DNA from: Maylandia zebra
Taxonomy: Eukaryota; Chordata; Actinopteri; Cichliformes; Cichlidae
Direction: 5' to 3'
Assembly: GCF_041146795.1 (NCBI RefSeq)
Contig: NC_135174.1
Span: 17,974,878 to 18,038,877, forward strand
DNA length: 64,000 nt
Position numbers and translations under genes: made by a program. This document shows positions 45,809 through 59,345 of this stretch, piece after piece. Below the pieces are notes generated by a model that did not search any database, was not told the DNA's origin, and worked only from the letters and a program-made list of their open reading frames with translations. How positions within the stretch are numbered: position 1 is the stretch's first letter; every line of letters starts with the position of its first letter.

Positions 45809-48800
45809 CAACCTCTGTGTTGCAGACCATGTACACCCTTTCATGGAAATGGTATTCTCTGATGGCTGTGGCCTCTTTCAACAGGATAATGCAAAATAAG
45901 CACATGGTCGTAAGGTTGTGCCTGATCAGTTGAACTTGGACTTTATAATTTGGATCCTCGTTGGAAGAGAGCATCAAGCCAAGAAAAATACTTTAACAAA
46001 AGACTGTTTTGTCCACAGCTGTTCCCAAATAAGGATACATTTCAAAATTAAATTGTGCTGTGAGAAAAACTCAATTTCTTGAAAATAGTGAATTTAGATT
46101 AAGTCAAGATTGCATTTACTAAGAGAAGATTTTATTTTCCTTTTCCTTTTTTTTTAGCAACCAAAACAGTAAAGTCTGGTTTTACTTTGGGGTGGTACGA
46201 GTCTGTAATTGTTACTTGTTGATGTTGTTGGTTTGAAGTTTATATTTAGGGAGAGATGACGTCAAAGCTGTGTTGCCGAAATTAAAAGATGAGGGAGTGA
46301 TGTGGGGGAGGAAACGGTGAGCATCTCAGAGGCACAGGAGATCTAATCTTCCTTCTCAAAGGAGATGATATGTTTATTTATCATGAGGCGCAAGAGGAGG
46401 AAAGAATAATACCACTTTTGTAGCAGAAGCACAAGACACAGAGATGAAATGCTAAAAAATTATTTGATTCGTTGTTGTGTGTGAAAATGAGAAAAAGAAA
46501 ACAGTTAAACAGCAAAGTTTCTGGGACATCTTTATAATAAAAGCACTATTTGGATAACATGTTTATCCAGTTTAAAGGCTGTTGGGTTAATTAGTGTTTA
46601 GAAACTTTCTGAATCAAAAGAAACTCCTGTAAACCCAAGTGTGTGTTTGTGGCACATTCACTCAGCTTTTTACAGACAACATCAAACAATACTGTTGTAT
46701 TGGATTTAACTCGTAGCGCATTAAATCCTTACTGAGGTTGTTACTGTATGCTACTATACTATGAACTACACATCTTTTACAGTCAATTTGAGAAATACTG
46801 TACAGACAATGAAAATCCATGAGTCATTTTTTGCCTGCAAAACTAAAAGAAATGATTAAGAATTTTTGAAATGAAACTTTTAGAAGTTTAAATAGTATAA
46901 TTTAAATGATGTGTCCCAGCCTAAAGAAATTTTTACTTCTTCAGAAACAAGCAAGGGCTAAATGCTAACACCTCGGCTCTGTGAAAAAGGGGTGATTTGA
47001 CTTTTTCTTGTCAAGGGCAGGTTCCCAGGATCACATATGAAAAGGCACCTTTTCACCAGAAGATGGCGCCAAGTTATTGTGTCGCTGTTAAATCAGCTCA
47101 GGAGTGCCCTCCAGTGTGAATGTGACTTTGGCAAGTCCTTACATTATCCCAATTATTTAAGCCAACACAGATTAATAAGAAAACAAAGTGACATCAATGG
47201 AAGCAGGGTTCCTCTGGCACAAACAGCAGTGCTGATGTGAATTCATGAAACATGGCTCACAGGATATGACAGTAAAGGCTCTAGGCTGCAGTGATGGAGA
47301 TGGCGTATGAGGCGCTCCATGTCACCACGTTAGTTTAAGATGATGCTGAAGTCTGCCAAGTAATTCGTTGATTCAGCTCTCTTGCTTGTATGGCCTGTTT
47401 TGTTCATATTTAATCTGCTGTAACCTTGTTGCTGCCTTTTAGCCAGTGCTTCTTCTCTTGTCTCTCTACGCTCCATTCTTCTTCTGTGGATTGACTTCTG
47501 TCAGATTACATAAAGACGAGTCTGTGTGATCAATCTTTTTACCCACTCTCTTGGACATTGTTCTCCCCACATCTGATTTCTTCTCTCTGATTTATCCTGT
47601 CACTCCGTGCCTCGGGTGATTCCGTGTCATTGTTGTTGTCTACCGTCATATTTTCTGTTGTCAGTCTAGGACCCCGATGATAATGACACAACAAAAAGCT
47701 GACTGTACAGGACACTTGTAGCCCTCACTATCACTGCCTATATGTTGTTCTGCAGTTCCTTTTTCTGTATGATCTATCCATCACACTTTGAAAAACATGT
47801 CTGCCAGCTCTGGGCTTTTCCAACTCTCAGCACAAATGATCCTACCAGAATTGATTCTTCAATAGAGGTCATATTGAGCTGGTATTAAGGAGAGACGACA
47901 TGTATTGTCTGTATAGTCAAATTAACAAAAGACAGCCTGTAGTCCAAGCCCATTTTGGTTGACCTCCAGAGGTAAATAAATGGATAGAAAACACAATTAG
48001 CATCAGTTTGAGGAGAATGATGACAAATCGTATTTGAGGATCTCAAACTGGTCAATGACAACCTCCTGTTGTAGCTCCATACATCAGCTGATACAGCCCT
48101 TCCTCCCACCAGTAAGAGATGACACTCAACTGTTGAAGTGCTTTAAACGGCCAGTGCTGCCAGATGATTGCGTTTATGGATAACCTCATTGATTGTTCTC
48201 CATTCAATTACTCCCTCAGAGGTGAGAGATAACTCAGTTAAGAGGCTCCGGCCTTGTAAGAGGTCACTCTGAATTAGGATGTGAGCTTTCTATGCCAAAG
48301 TGCTATCAGGCAGATTTGACTTGTAAGCATTTTGACTGCTCTGCGTTTGATTCTTCTAGTGATAGTTTAAGAGAACACTGGGAGCCAAAAAGTCATGCTA
48401 ATAGCGTTAGGCGGTGGCCCTCCCTAAAAAGAAAGTTAGCAACAGAAAGAAAAGGAAAGGAGTGGGAACTGTGGGCCGTCTGAGCTGACGTTTATCTAAC
48501 GTCCTTGAGATGAGCTGTAGAGATAAAAACAAGAGTCCTTCATTGCAGACCGTCAGCCACAGAGAAAAAACAATGTCTGAATTGTGTCTGCGTGTCCTTG
48601 AAGATGCTAAAAATCACAAAAAAAATCTTCTCTGCACTGAGAAGCTTTCAGTTATCTGCTGAATGTGTGCCAGTGTGAGGGAAGCTGACAAGAAGCCAGG
48701 CATTGTTTGCAATATAAGAAAGTGTACTTTCATAGCAGCAATTGAAATATCCTATTTTGTAATCTATAGTTTCCACCCTGGACTCCCTCACCGCAACTTC

Positions 48801-49879
48801 ACAGCACCCCTAATTACAGCTTAACTGTCCCCCATCTTTCAAACCTCCTTTTACTTTGTAATCTGATCGTAGTATCACCTTACCAAAGGTGTAGATGGCA
48901 TTACACACCTATTTTTCAAGTATGGGTGGTCTTCTCTTCCAGAAGTGCAGCAAACAGACCTTTATGTGTGAAATACATTCAGTGGCTCTTTAAGGAAGCT
49001 TTTATCCTGTGTAACCAAAGCCCAGCGGACAAAGTTGAAACAAACAGTGGGTGTCTGTTCAGTCTCAGACTGCACCATATACAGCATGTGTCTGAAAACA
49101 CTTGCCTTTGCCCTTTTCATGAAGCCCTGGCTCATGACTTCATTTGTGCAGCAAGAAGAGAAGGATGAACCCAGACAGTTTGCGATGAACCTTTTCCACA
49201 TATCAGTGGAGGTGACAGATCTGTTAGCTGCACATTTTTCACATTCATTCCCGTTCATTGCTGAGCTGAATATTTCGCACCTAATCCATCATGCGCATTA
49301 AAACCGAGTAAAGTCCTTCATCGCTGCCGATCTTCCATGAGAAGAAAAAGACAAAGATAAGCGAGAAATACCTATAACCCTATAAAAACATGACAAAACA
49401 AAGGACTGAGACTGTGTGATGTTTATAATATCAGCAGAACTTGCAGTTGTTCCTTTAGTATTTTTTAAGATATAAAAGGTAACATAAGTATGGTTGAGCA
49501 GGGTCACCAGATTCCTACAAACAAGAAGTAAGAAATCCAAGGTGGGATGGTCTCAGATTTTGACATTTAGTAGTTAAATACGTGCAAACTGTGGGTAAGG
49601 GTCTGGCATTGATCATGTCTTGTATTTGCATTTCCAGACTTAAAGCTAAAAGTGTGTTTTTGTAGTCTTATGTTATAGTCTTTGCACACTTGCATATTCC
49701 CTTTTCCATCCTGATTACTGTTAAAGCTATTATTTCAACTGCTAATCTGTCTGATCATCATCTGTGGGTTTGCATTTAAAGATCAGCACATCTTCTTTTT
49801 TAGCCGCATGTTTCTTACATTTACTTTTATAAACATGGGACAGATGGGACAAGGGATAGAAAATGGTCTGCAGCACATC
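45809..49879. other. Intergenic sequence
   Basis: No gene is supported; all open frames are short and lack family signatures. A CRE-like TGACGTCA lies at 46257-46264. Confidence 0.4.
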
Positions 49880-49884
49880 ACCAT

Positions 49885-50470
49885 GGCTTTTGAGGGCTGT
49901 GAAGAAGTATTTGCCTCCTTCATGATTTCTTTGATTTTGCCAATAAACAAATTTTAATACTACACAAAGATAACCAGAGTAAATACTAAATACAGTTTTT
50001 AAATAATAATTTAAATTGTTAAGATAAAATAAACGATCCCTTGTGTGAAAGAGTAATTGCCCTCCAAACTTAACAACTAGTTGTGCTATTCTTGGCAGTA
50101 AGAACTGCCATCAATAACTGGCAGTGAGTCTTTCACATCGCTGTAGAGGAATTTTGGCCTACTCGTCTTTGCAGAAATGTAAATTCAGCCAGACTGGAGG
50201 GTTTTCCAGCATACGCAGCCTGTCTAATGTCGTACCAAAGGATCTTAATCAAAGTAAAGACTTTGACTAAATCACTCCAGAACTTTCATTCTGTTTTTTG
50301 AATCATTCAGACTTGCTGATGGACTTTCAAGTATGCTTCAGGTCATTGTCCTGTTGCGTATTCTGAGTGATCTTAAGCTTCAGGGCACAAACTAATGGCC
50401 GGAGATTATCCTTTCGGATATTCTGGAGGAGATTAGAATTCATGGCTCTATCAATTACATCACGCATTCC
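49885..50470 (-). mobile_element. Degraded DNA-transposon fragment (Tc1-like by memory)
   Basis: The plus strand includes AGAAGTATTTGCCTCCTTCA, GAGTCTTTCACATCGCTGTA, GAGGAATTTTGGCCTACTCG and GGTCATTGTCCTGTTGCGTA, the antisense of a transposase gene widespread in fish. Frames are broken and the far end is missing. Family name is not certain. Confidence 0.55.
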
Positions 50471-50584
50471 AAAAAAATTTAGTTAATTACAGTGAATTTG
50501 TGATTTAACAAGGCATTACTTCTTCACTTTACTTCTTCATTTACTCTGTTTTTTTCTCTCCTTCTGCTTTTTTCAGCTGCTCCT

Positions 50585-51500
50585 AATAAAGGAGTGGCCA
50601 CAAAGGATCGCTGCCTCCATCTCCCCCTATCCCTAGCATCCTGTCACACCAACCCTCTGCATGTCCTTCCTAACTACATTCATGAATGTCCTCTGTGGGC
50701 TTCCTCTTTTCCTCCTGCCTGGCACCATGGTCTACAATATCCCTTGTCTAATATATATGGTAAATGGCCTGTATTTATATAGCGCTTTACTAGTCCCTAA
50801 GGACCCCAAAGCGCTTTACATATCCAGTCATCCACCCATTCACACACACATTCGCACACTGGTGATGGCAAGCTACATTGTAGCCACAGCCACCCTGGGG
50901 CGCACTGACAGAGGCGAGGCTGCCGGACACTGGCGCCACCGGGCCCTCTGACCACCACCAGTAGGCAACGGGTGAAGTGTCTTGCCCAAGGACACAACGA
51001 CCGAGACTGTCCAAGCCGGGGCTCGAACCGGCAACCTTCCGATTACAAGGTGAACTCCTAACTCTTGAGCCACGATCCTTCCTCTGCCCATGTCCTCACA
51101 CACCTCTGTTCCTCTAATGTATTCATTCCTAATCTTGTCCATCCTGGTCACTCCTAGTGAAAATGTTAACACATTCAGCTGCCTCTTGTCTTTTTGTCAG
51201 TGCCACTGTCTCCACACCATACATTGTTGCAGGTCTCTCCACCATTTTGAAAGCTTTTCCTGTCACTAATCAACCCTTGCATTCATCTCCACCCACTCCC
51301 TGCACTCACTTCTTCACTTCGCTTGTGCATTATATAGCTGACCCTAGATATTTGACCTCATCCACCTTCACTACATTTACTCCTCACATCTTCATCTTTC
51401 CATTTATCTCCCTCTCATTCACACACACGTATTCTGTCTTCCCTCTAGTGACTCTCATTCTCCTTCTCTCTCACTTGATTCTCACTTCTGATCTTCCTGT
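50585..51500 (-). mobile_element. Antisense LINE (RTE-like) fragment, interrupted by a SINE
   Basis: Minus-strand reading around 51060-51250 gives LTFSLGVTRMDKIRNEYIRG, typical of the C-terminal pol of this fish LINE. The plus strand outside the SINE (for example CCACTGTCTCCACACCATAC and CTCCTGCCTGGCACCATGG) continues the same element. It is the same family as 12799-13046. Confidence 0.78.
50757..51077 (-). mobile_element. tRNA-derived SINE
   Basis: Read on the minus strand it begins with a tRNA-like head. B box GGTTCGAGCCC is the complement of 51019-51029, and an A-box-like TGGCTCAAGAGTTAGG lies at 51057-51072. It ends near 50757 with a GCGCTATATAAATACAGGCC tail. It splits an antisense LINE. 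A truncated copy is at 33621-33765. Confidence 0.82.
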
Positions 51501-54500
51501 TTGATTTGGCCGAGATCTGACATCAGATCCTGACTGGGGGAAAATAAAAGACTACACTATACAGTACTTAAAATCAGAGCCAGTGATCATCCAGCTAATT
51601 TATGTAGACAGAAAAAGGCAATGTGTAAATTAAAATGGTAATGATGCTGTCAGGCTTTAAAGGCAGATAAACCAGAACCCTGGCATTTAACTGTCATCTT
51701 TTTGATTTTAACAGAAAAATCAAGAAGGAAAATTGCCTTATAATGCATCACATACTCTCTCTCTCCTACACACACACACATGCCCAGAAACCCCTCCTTC
51801 CCGCTTCAGCCAGTTTGCCTTCCTCTGCTCTAACCAAGCTCCCTCCGTCTTTGGTTCAGCCTGCTGGAGCTACTTTTACATTTAAAACAGTAAGAGCTAA
51901 ACTCACCCTCAGCTTTTATGTGAATGGAGATGATTATTAACCACTGTGGTGTAATTTTGTGGTGAAGACTGTATTTCTCTGCATACAGGGAGTACCACAT
52001 CTTGCTGGTTGATGATTCAAATGCTGATCCAGCGAAAGTCTGCCAAAAAAGGTGAGGTGGCTACAATAAATGATGAGTAACTGTGAAAATTGTTTTGAGG
52101 GAATTATTACTAAAAGATTGGAATGAATCATTAGGGCACTAGAAAGACCACGAGACTTGACTTTCTCCTGTTTTTTCTTACAATTTTGTTGTGTTTTGAT
52201 TAAGAAGCTATAATGTTAGATTAGCCTGTTTAGCAAGTTACTCAGCTTTGCTAGCAAGTTCGGTTACCTGGTTGCAGATTTAGTTAGCCGACTATTTTGT
52301 AGGTTATTACACTACCGTAATTTCACAAATGTTGTTTGTAATAATTCAAATATTTAAAAAGTGTGTACAATATATTTGGTGACTCCCCCTCCCCCCCCAA
52401 AAAAGAAAACCCTATCTGAAACTTTGACATCTTATTTTAGCATTAGCATAAAGTTAGCATAAATCCCTTAAACTCCTGTTAGGAAATTTTTATTTTAGTC
52501 TGTATGCAGCAAAAATATTTTCTTTTTCCTGAATAAGTTTTTTTTTCTAACATGTGGATCTTATTCAGCAACTAAGAACCAAATTAGTAGTTGGAAGAGC
52601 ATGCTGTGTGGGTCCAAATATTACTATTTTAATTTAAATTCTTTTGTTTAATGAAAGACAGTTTAGTTCTCTAGCTAGGCAAGGCACAGTTATAGGAGCT
52701 AAAAACATAAACACAGATATGTGAAAATATTTTTTAAAAAGACTAAAAACCTGTCAGATTTTCTTTAACTACATAGTTTTAAAAAATATATATTTCTATT
52801 TATTTTACAGGCACATGGGGTTTGAAGTCTCTCTGAGTTCTGGTTGGAATAACAGGAAGGATCGAAAGGAATCAAAGCACAAAGCAAGGGGGTAATAAGA
52901 TTCATCACAATACTGAGAATGGTTTTTTAAATGAATTTGATCCTGTGCTCTAAGGCTGTTTAAATTACTCAACCAAGTAAAATACTAAAATCCTAGATCA
53001 TAGTTTGGATGATATGACGGCTGAGTGATATGACATAAAGATCATTCATAAGTCGTCTTTTAAAATTAGAGCAATTTTACTGTTCAAGCTGTTTTTTACT
53101 CAGACTCGTAACAAAATGTGCAAAACGGCAGCTGCTGTTGGTTCAGGAATTTCTTAATCATCTGTTCACATGAACTAATGCCACATATGCAGCACTGCAG
53201 GTACACAAGCATGAGTTTATGAATGAAATTGATTATGTATGCAATGTTACACAATATTAATATAAGCGATATAATTTTATTCTTTATCTTTTTTGAAAAT
53301 ATACAAACCTACGTTTTCCCCTCACATTTAATTATGTGAATAACCACAAATGCTCAGCATATTTTTAAGACAGAGGGTCTGTGTTACCTTATTACCTTAA
53401 GGTATTTTATATATTTCTCCATTAATTTTCTTCAGTTTATCCAATTTGGGGACTTTTCCCACTCGTAAAAAAAACAGTTAAAATATCTTTTTTATCACAG
53501 TACTTCTCATTTTCCCTTCGTGGAAGTCCAAACCTCTTTACTTGGCCTCAAAATTTTTAATAACTATGAGAACGCCTGCATAGATAATAGCATGTCGTAA
53601 ATTTTGAATGTTAAGAGAAATATTGCTACGCCTATTACACAAGGTATTTCCAGCTATATCTCAGGATTATATAACCATAATGTACCTGTCTTGACTTTTT
53701 CAAGGTAGGCAAACAAACTCTTTAAGCTAGAGGCTCGTGTCCATATCAAACTGTGCGCTTCATGCTGTGTCATAGTGAGTGTTTTGACATCTTTGAGTGG
53801 ATGGCTCATAAAGTGACCCTGGAAATACCCCGTGGGCTTTGCCTCTTAAAGGCAAGGTACAGAGATAAGAAATGCTGATGGTTTAATTTAGTTTAACTAC
53901 ACCGCTGTTGTTTTCCTTGGGAAAAATACGTGGTCATTATTTTATTTATGTACGTTAGCTTAGACATGTTTTTTTTCTGCCGGCTGTTGTCACTGTTTTC
54001 TTCTTTTTTATTCCATCCTCATTAGCGTTGGTGTAGTGCCCCGACAAACCTGCCTCTTGCTTCTTTGATCTTATGAATTCTTGTTTGTTGTTGACTTATT
54101 CGCTCTGGGACACAGCGTGGAAGCAATTCTCGTTCTTCTGTCTAAATGCCAGGGCAAGGGGTTGTTAGTTACATTTAAGATAATGCCTGGTTTGAGTCCA
54201 GGCAGGGAGCATGGGATGCATGCTTTCCCTCCTTTAATTCAGCTTTCTACTGTGTATATAACGTGTATCTCATCAAGAAGAAACGCGCTCCAAAAATAAG
54301 AGCAGTCTCAGCAATCTACAAACTTTTAACAGTTCCCTTTTAAGTTAATAGCTGTTGACTGTTTCATGCTCAAAGTTAGATTTTGGGTTGAGCATCACTT
54401 TTACAGCTTTGAAGGAAACCACTAACCTTCACATCCACAGCTTGAAGCCTTCTCAGATAGGCATGTACAACCCCAGTTCTTTTACTAGCTGTGTAGGAAG

Positions 54501-56160
54501 CAGGAGGCGGCGGGTCTGGGTCTGGGAGACATCTGGGGAAAGCTTTCAGTGTGGCACTATAAGTAACCGGGGGCGTGGAGCTGTACATTTAAGGACTAGG
54601 TGGCTTTACATGAAGACATAACTGTGAGGTTTATTTTCTTGTCCTCCCACCATAGAATTAAGAGATTTTATGGAAGCAAAAAAGTGTTGACAGCAGGCTC
54701 TGGTCTGGTGCATATGTGTTTAACAAATGTGGATGGCGTGTTTATCACAAAGTCTGGCCATAATCACAGAAAGGTAATTATCTAAACAGATGTTCATTCA
54801 CACCTTTCTTTAAGTGTGAAAATACGGCTCTGTTTTTTATTTTGAAATAAATATTTTCGGATTGGAGGATTGCTGATCATCAGACCCAAATATGCTCCTT
54901 AAAAATCTTTTGCTGAGGAACCTTTTATCAAGACCCGTGGGAATAAAGCTTAAATATAAAGACCCAGGTTCTCTGTTCAGATTAGGGCTGTGATACAAGT
55001 AAGCATAATGAGTCTGTGTTGAAGCGGCACTGAGTCCACATTACTCTGTTTGACAAGAATCTACAGTTTTCCTTGTGATTTTGATCATGTAATATACTGA
55101 AATGTCTATTGTGCTTGAGTGTTTGATTTAGTGCAGAAAAACACATGGATTTGATGCAAAATGCAAATAATATTGGGAACCTCTCATCAAAACGGAACTC
55201 TCAAGCTTAAAATATTCGGAATATTTTGAGTTATTTTTGCTTCATTCTTTGCTTTGAGTCAAGAAGATCAGTTAAAACTATTGTATATGTATCTTGCTAT
55301 GCTTAAGTGAGACGTGTGCCTACATTAATTACATTAGGTTGTTGTTTTTATGTTTAAATTTGCTGTACACTGCATGCGTATCCTGGCTGATCATGAGTTA
55401 AAAAATGAGCAATGTGAAGGATTGTCCCAGTTTCATGCCGTCGGTAAGGTTCGTGTTTGGGTAGTGGTGATACTGTGCTACTGGGCCTCCAAATGGTACA
55501 TTACACAACATGGCCAGATGTGCAGGTTTGGAGGGCACGTGACTCTTAATGAGACATTCAGAACTTCTTTTCTTCATGGTGAGACATTAGGAAGGAAGAA
55601 TATTGAGTCTTATGTTAGCAGCTGGACATTTTTTTAATGTGTCATACTTACTGAATGTGACAGTGTGTCACTGTGTTTATTATTACATAGCGTTAGTGGG
55701 AAATTCTTCTGGCATGGAATCAGTATGTGTGTGTGCGTATAGAGCCCTGCATTTGAACTTGTATAATAGGTGGTGTATATTATATCACATTTTATCTGGG
55801 CTGTTGAAGTGACGCATTCTGAAAAATATAGAAAACCTCTAATTGTCTCAGTTATCAGCATATTTGTGAGTGAATTGCTGTGTCATTCAGTGTACAATGA
55901 TATAAAACAGCCAAAAGCTTTGGCAGCTTTCTAAAAAGAATATTCTTAATTAATAATCTTTTCTGAGAACTACCTATAACAAATACCATGTCAGAATCCA
56001 TTTCTAAGATTATATCAACATCAAAACTAAAAGCTGATTAAATTAGAACTATGTAAAGTTGAAATTGACATAGTTCGTCATACTTGGAAGTTTTTACCCC
56101 TCAGTTGTAAAAGGCTGATGAGGTATTGTTTATATTCAGTTACACACACTCAAAATACAC
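51501..56160. other. Intergenic sequence
   Basis: No gene is supported. It is AT-rich, with a short (CA)n tract near 51767-51780. Confidence 0.4.
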
Positions 56161-56949
56161 TGACAATTCAATTCAATTTTATTTATATAGCGCTAAATAG
56201 GGCTGTTCGATATAACGATATATATCGGATGACGATATAAAAACGTCTATCGTTTCATTTTATGCTATCGTTTGTTTTGTGGTGTCGCAAAATAAACTGT
56301 TTACAGCAATACTTTTTCATCATTTTGATGGTCACTGTAGTGGCTATATTAATTTCTTAAAGTTCTCTCTTTCTCTTATATTTATTATAACCACACTATG
56401 GATGGACAAGCGCCTGTTTTTATGCGTTGTGGTTAGCAACAACGACGGTAACACCGTCGCGTGTCCGCTTGTTTATGGTCCACATAAACCTTTCACAATA
56501 AAGCTCAATATCCTGTTGAGACTTTTCAAAATAAACTGAATCACGTGAAAGAGCAGATTATTTACGGATGAGAATTAAAAAAGAGTCGCCAGGTGCTAAA
56601 AAATAGTCCTTAGACTCAAATGTTAGAACAGGCTTTTCCCCGCAGCACGCCGTGTAATAAATACTCACAAAGAAAACAGCGGCCTTTACAACTTATGTCT
56701 AAAAATGTATAGTTTCATGCATCGGTTAAAACACTCGACTCCAGCTACATGACACACAGCTGGAAACACTTCCCGCAAGACGAGCTGCCCGAGAATTCAC
56801 AGAATTTACAGAAAATGTTAAATTTTTGTGATTTATATTGCTATCGGGACGATAGATGTCTTATATCAGGATATGAGAATTTGGTCATATCGCACAGCCC
56901 TAGCGCCAAATCACAACAACAGTCGCCTCAATCAATTATTATATTCAAA
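56161..56949 (-). mobile_element. L2-like LINE 3' tail, split by a hAT MITE
   Basis: CAATTCAATTCAATTTTATT, then TTATATAGCGC, is the complement of the L2-like 3' end. It resumes after the insertion with GCGCCAAATCACAACAACAG, then TCGCCTCAA. The break falls inside one continuous tail sequence. Confidence 0.85.
56198..56902. mobile_element. Non-autonomous hAT MITE (705 bp)
   Basis: The ends are inverted repeats: TAGGGCTGTTCGATAT on the left, and TAGGGCTGTGCGATAT on the complement of the right. GCGCTAAA (56190-56197) and GCGCCAAA (56903-56910) form an 8-bp target duplication with one mismatch, as expected for hAT. No transposase frame is present. Confidence 0.88.
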
Positions 56950-57509
56950 TTATGTATGAAGCATGTAATAGTCACTTGCAGCGTGGTGTCCTGAAGATTA
57001 CAGATGAAAGATATAGTGCCTTAACCCATTTGATTTGTCTTTTGATTGATTGATTTTTTTGTAATTTATTTTCTTGTGACATAAATGAACCAAGTAAAGA
57101 TAAAGCTTTAAAGAATTGCTTTTTTGATGAATGCTCTATTCAGCGAGGTAAAATAAATTATTCCATATATCAGCAGTTCCAGCACAATCTCAGTCATGTT
57201 CCCGTGTCACATCTCTGTCTCCTCTTGTCATGTACAGTTACAAGTAGTAGAGCAGGAGCTAGATTGTTTGAATACAAACTCTTCTTAGGAAGCCTCTAAA
57301 GTCAGGCACATCACATGCAAAGTTTGCCCCACAGAAGTCTAGATCTTTAAAACTTTACTTACTTTAGGCGTCTGCAGCCCTAGATTTGAGCAAATGGGTG
57401 TCTTCGGCTTAGAGGTTTTTTGGGGTTAGGTAGAGTATTTAGTAGTAGTGCATAAGTGAAAAAAAGTGCTCTTCTCCTTTTCTTCTCTTTACCCACATGT
57501 CCTGGAGTT

Positions 57510-57725
57510 AGATGGCGTCCCTGAGCCTGGTTTAACCAGACATCTCTTCCTGTAACAGGAAGCTCTTCCTCACTGTTGTCACCAGGTGTTTACTCACAGG
57601 GGATTGTCTGATCTATTGTGTTTTCTCTCTAATATTGTAGGCTCTTTACTTCACGATAGAAACCACTTTGAGACAAAGTTTGTATTGCTGGCACTATATA
57701 CACAAAACTGAAATTAATTTAATTG
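57510..57725 (+). mobile_element. L2-like LINE 3' tail fragment
   Basis: TCTCTCTAATATTGTAGGCT, then CACTTTGAGACAAAGT and a terminal CTGAAATTAATTTAATTGAA is a diverged form of the same 3' end as at 28000. No pol sequence remains. Confidence 0.6.
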
Positions 57726-58975
57726 AAAATAAAATTTTAGATTTATATTAAAACCTCTTAAAAAAGCTGCCTTTGGTATTTACAAGTTGCACTGTCAGTT
57801 TTGTGACTGAAAGGCGTGGACACAGGTATTTTTATGGCTAGCTTTATTGCAGCCTTCCAGAAATTTTAGGAGGAAAATATTTAAATGACTCACACAAACA
57901 GGATTTACTAAGGTTTGCGGCACACAGTTTACTATAATTTGCACCAACTTTAACACAAAAAGGCCTGTCTTAGTTTTTTCGCCTTATGTGGTTGTGATAG
58001 CTGCCGGTGGGGGTTTTGAAATTGGAGATGTTATCAGAACTAGTGGGTAATTGCCGATTGTGGATGACTCAAAGCTGTGAGCTCTCTCCTGTAGCTCTTC
58101 ACGGAGTTTGGAGCCGAGTCCCACATATTTCTGGTCTTCAGTAATACTGGTATATTAATGTAGTAGAACTGACTGAACTGAACTTGACGTGGGGTATTGG
58201 AGGGAGGGACAAGAAAAATCTCAATAAAAGATGCGTACGAGGATATAACTTGCATCTTCATAGGCAGCCGGGTTACAAGTGACCAAGTTACCGTGAGCAC
58301 AGACGTTTGCATTTTTTTCAGGCTGTTAGTCACATTTCTACACAGAGATCAGTACACGTCTGTGTATTTTATCTCAGAAGTGCGCACACAAAAAATAACT
58401 TTGTTATAGTCTTTTTTCTCCCTTCCTTCCCCCCCCCCTCTTCCCTTTAGAGCTTCTCTTTAGATCTTGGAATTCAGTTGCCTCTCATTGACTGAAATCT
58501 CATGAAACGTCATGCTATTTCAAAACTTCTTACATAAATCCCATGCGACAGGTCTGCCTGTTTTTGGCTCATTAATTTGTTCTACTCTCTGCCAATTGCT
58601 GATCACCATTGAAATGAACTGTGTTCTTTTTCCGTACCCATCAAAACATTTTTTAATTGCAATATCATGCTGATATGTACTGCTTAGTACATTTGGGTCT
58701 CAACAGCTTACATTAATATGATAAAATGGTGCCATTATTGAACATCAATGAATGGCTTTACTTCAGCTAAACTTAAATGTAAATTATCATTGGATTAGGG
58801 ATAAAAGGTTAATGCACATATACTTGATTTTCAGCACTTACGCCAACATTAATTTCTAGCAATTAGATTTAAGAAAATGATAAGTCAGTGTTTTTATCCA
58901 TTTCTAACACATATTTAAAAACTACTTTGCTTACTTTGAATGCCTAAGCAGCACTTACTGCTCTGTGATCCACAC

Positions 58976-59345
58976 TCTGCTGTCATGATTTGTCTGGCCG
59001 GACTCAAATGCAGGACTCAGGAATGAAAGTGCGGTGAGTTTATTTACAGTGCTGGTGTAGATAGTGCTATATACAAAGTCTTTTTGAAGTGCTTGGTTTA
59101 AGAGTCCAATATGTACAAAATCTAATGGAAGGAAGGTTCTGTGAATCAAAATCCCCGAACAGAATCTCCTAACTCCGCCAAGTAACAAACAGTCTCGGAA
59201 CTCCGCTGGGACGTCCTAAGCACATAAAGAAGCACATTAGAGGTCTTCGGCCAGTTCACAGAGCCTTACAAAGAGACAAGATGAAGAATACCACAGTTAG
59301 ATAACACTCAGGTGAATTCTGAAGGTCAGGTCCTACCTTAAATAG
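58976..59345. repeat. Possible dispersed repeat
   Basis: GGACTCAAATGCAGGACTCA followed by GTTTATTTACAGTGC resembles a common fish dispersed repeat. No termini or coding part can be defined. Confidence 0.35.

Noticed and set aside
46257-46264. CRE-like TGACGTCA as a regulatory site
   Set aside because: A single 8-base motif with no promoter nearby is expected by chance in 64 kb.
51019-51072. tRNA gene on the minus strand
   Set aside because: Pol III boxes are present but no cloverleaf or anticodon arm of a tRNA gene is apparent, and the unit is the head of a dispersed SINE.
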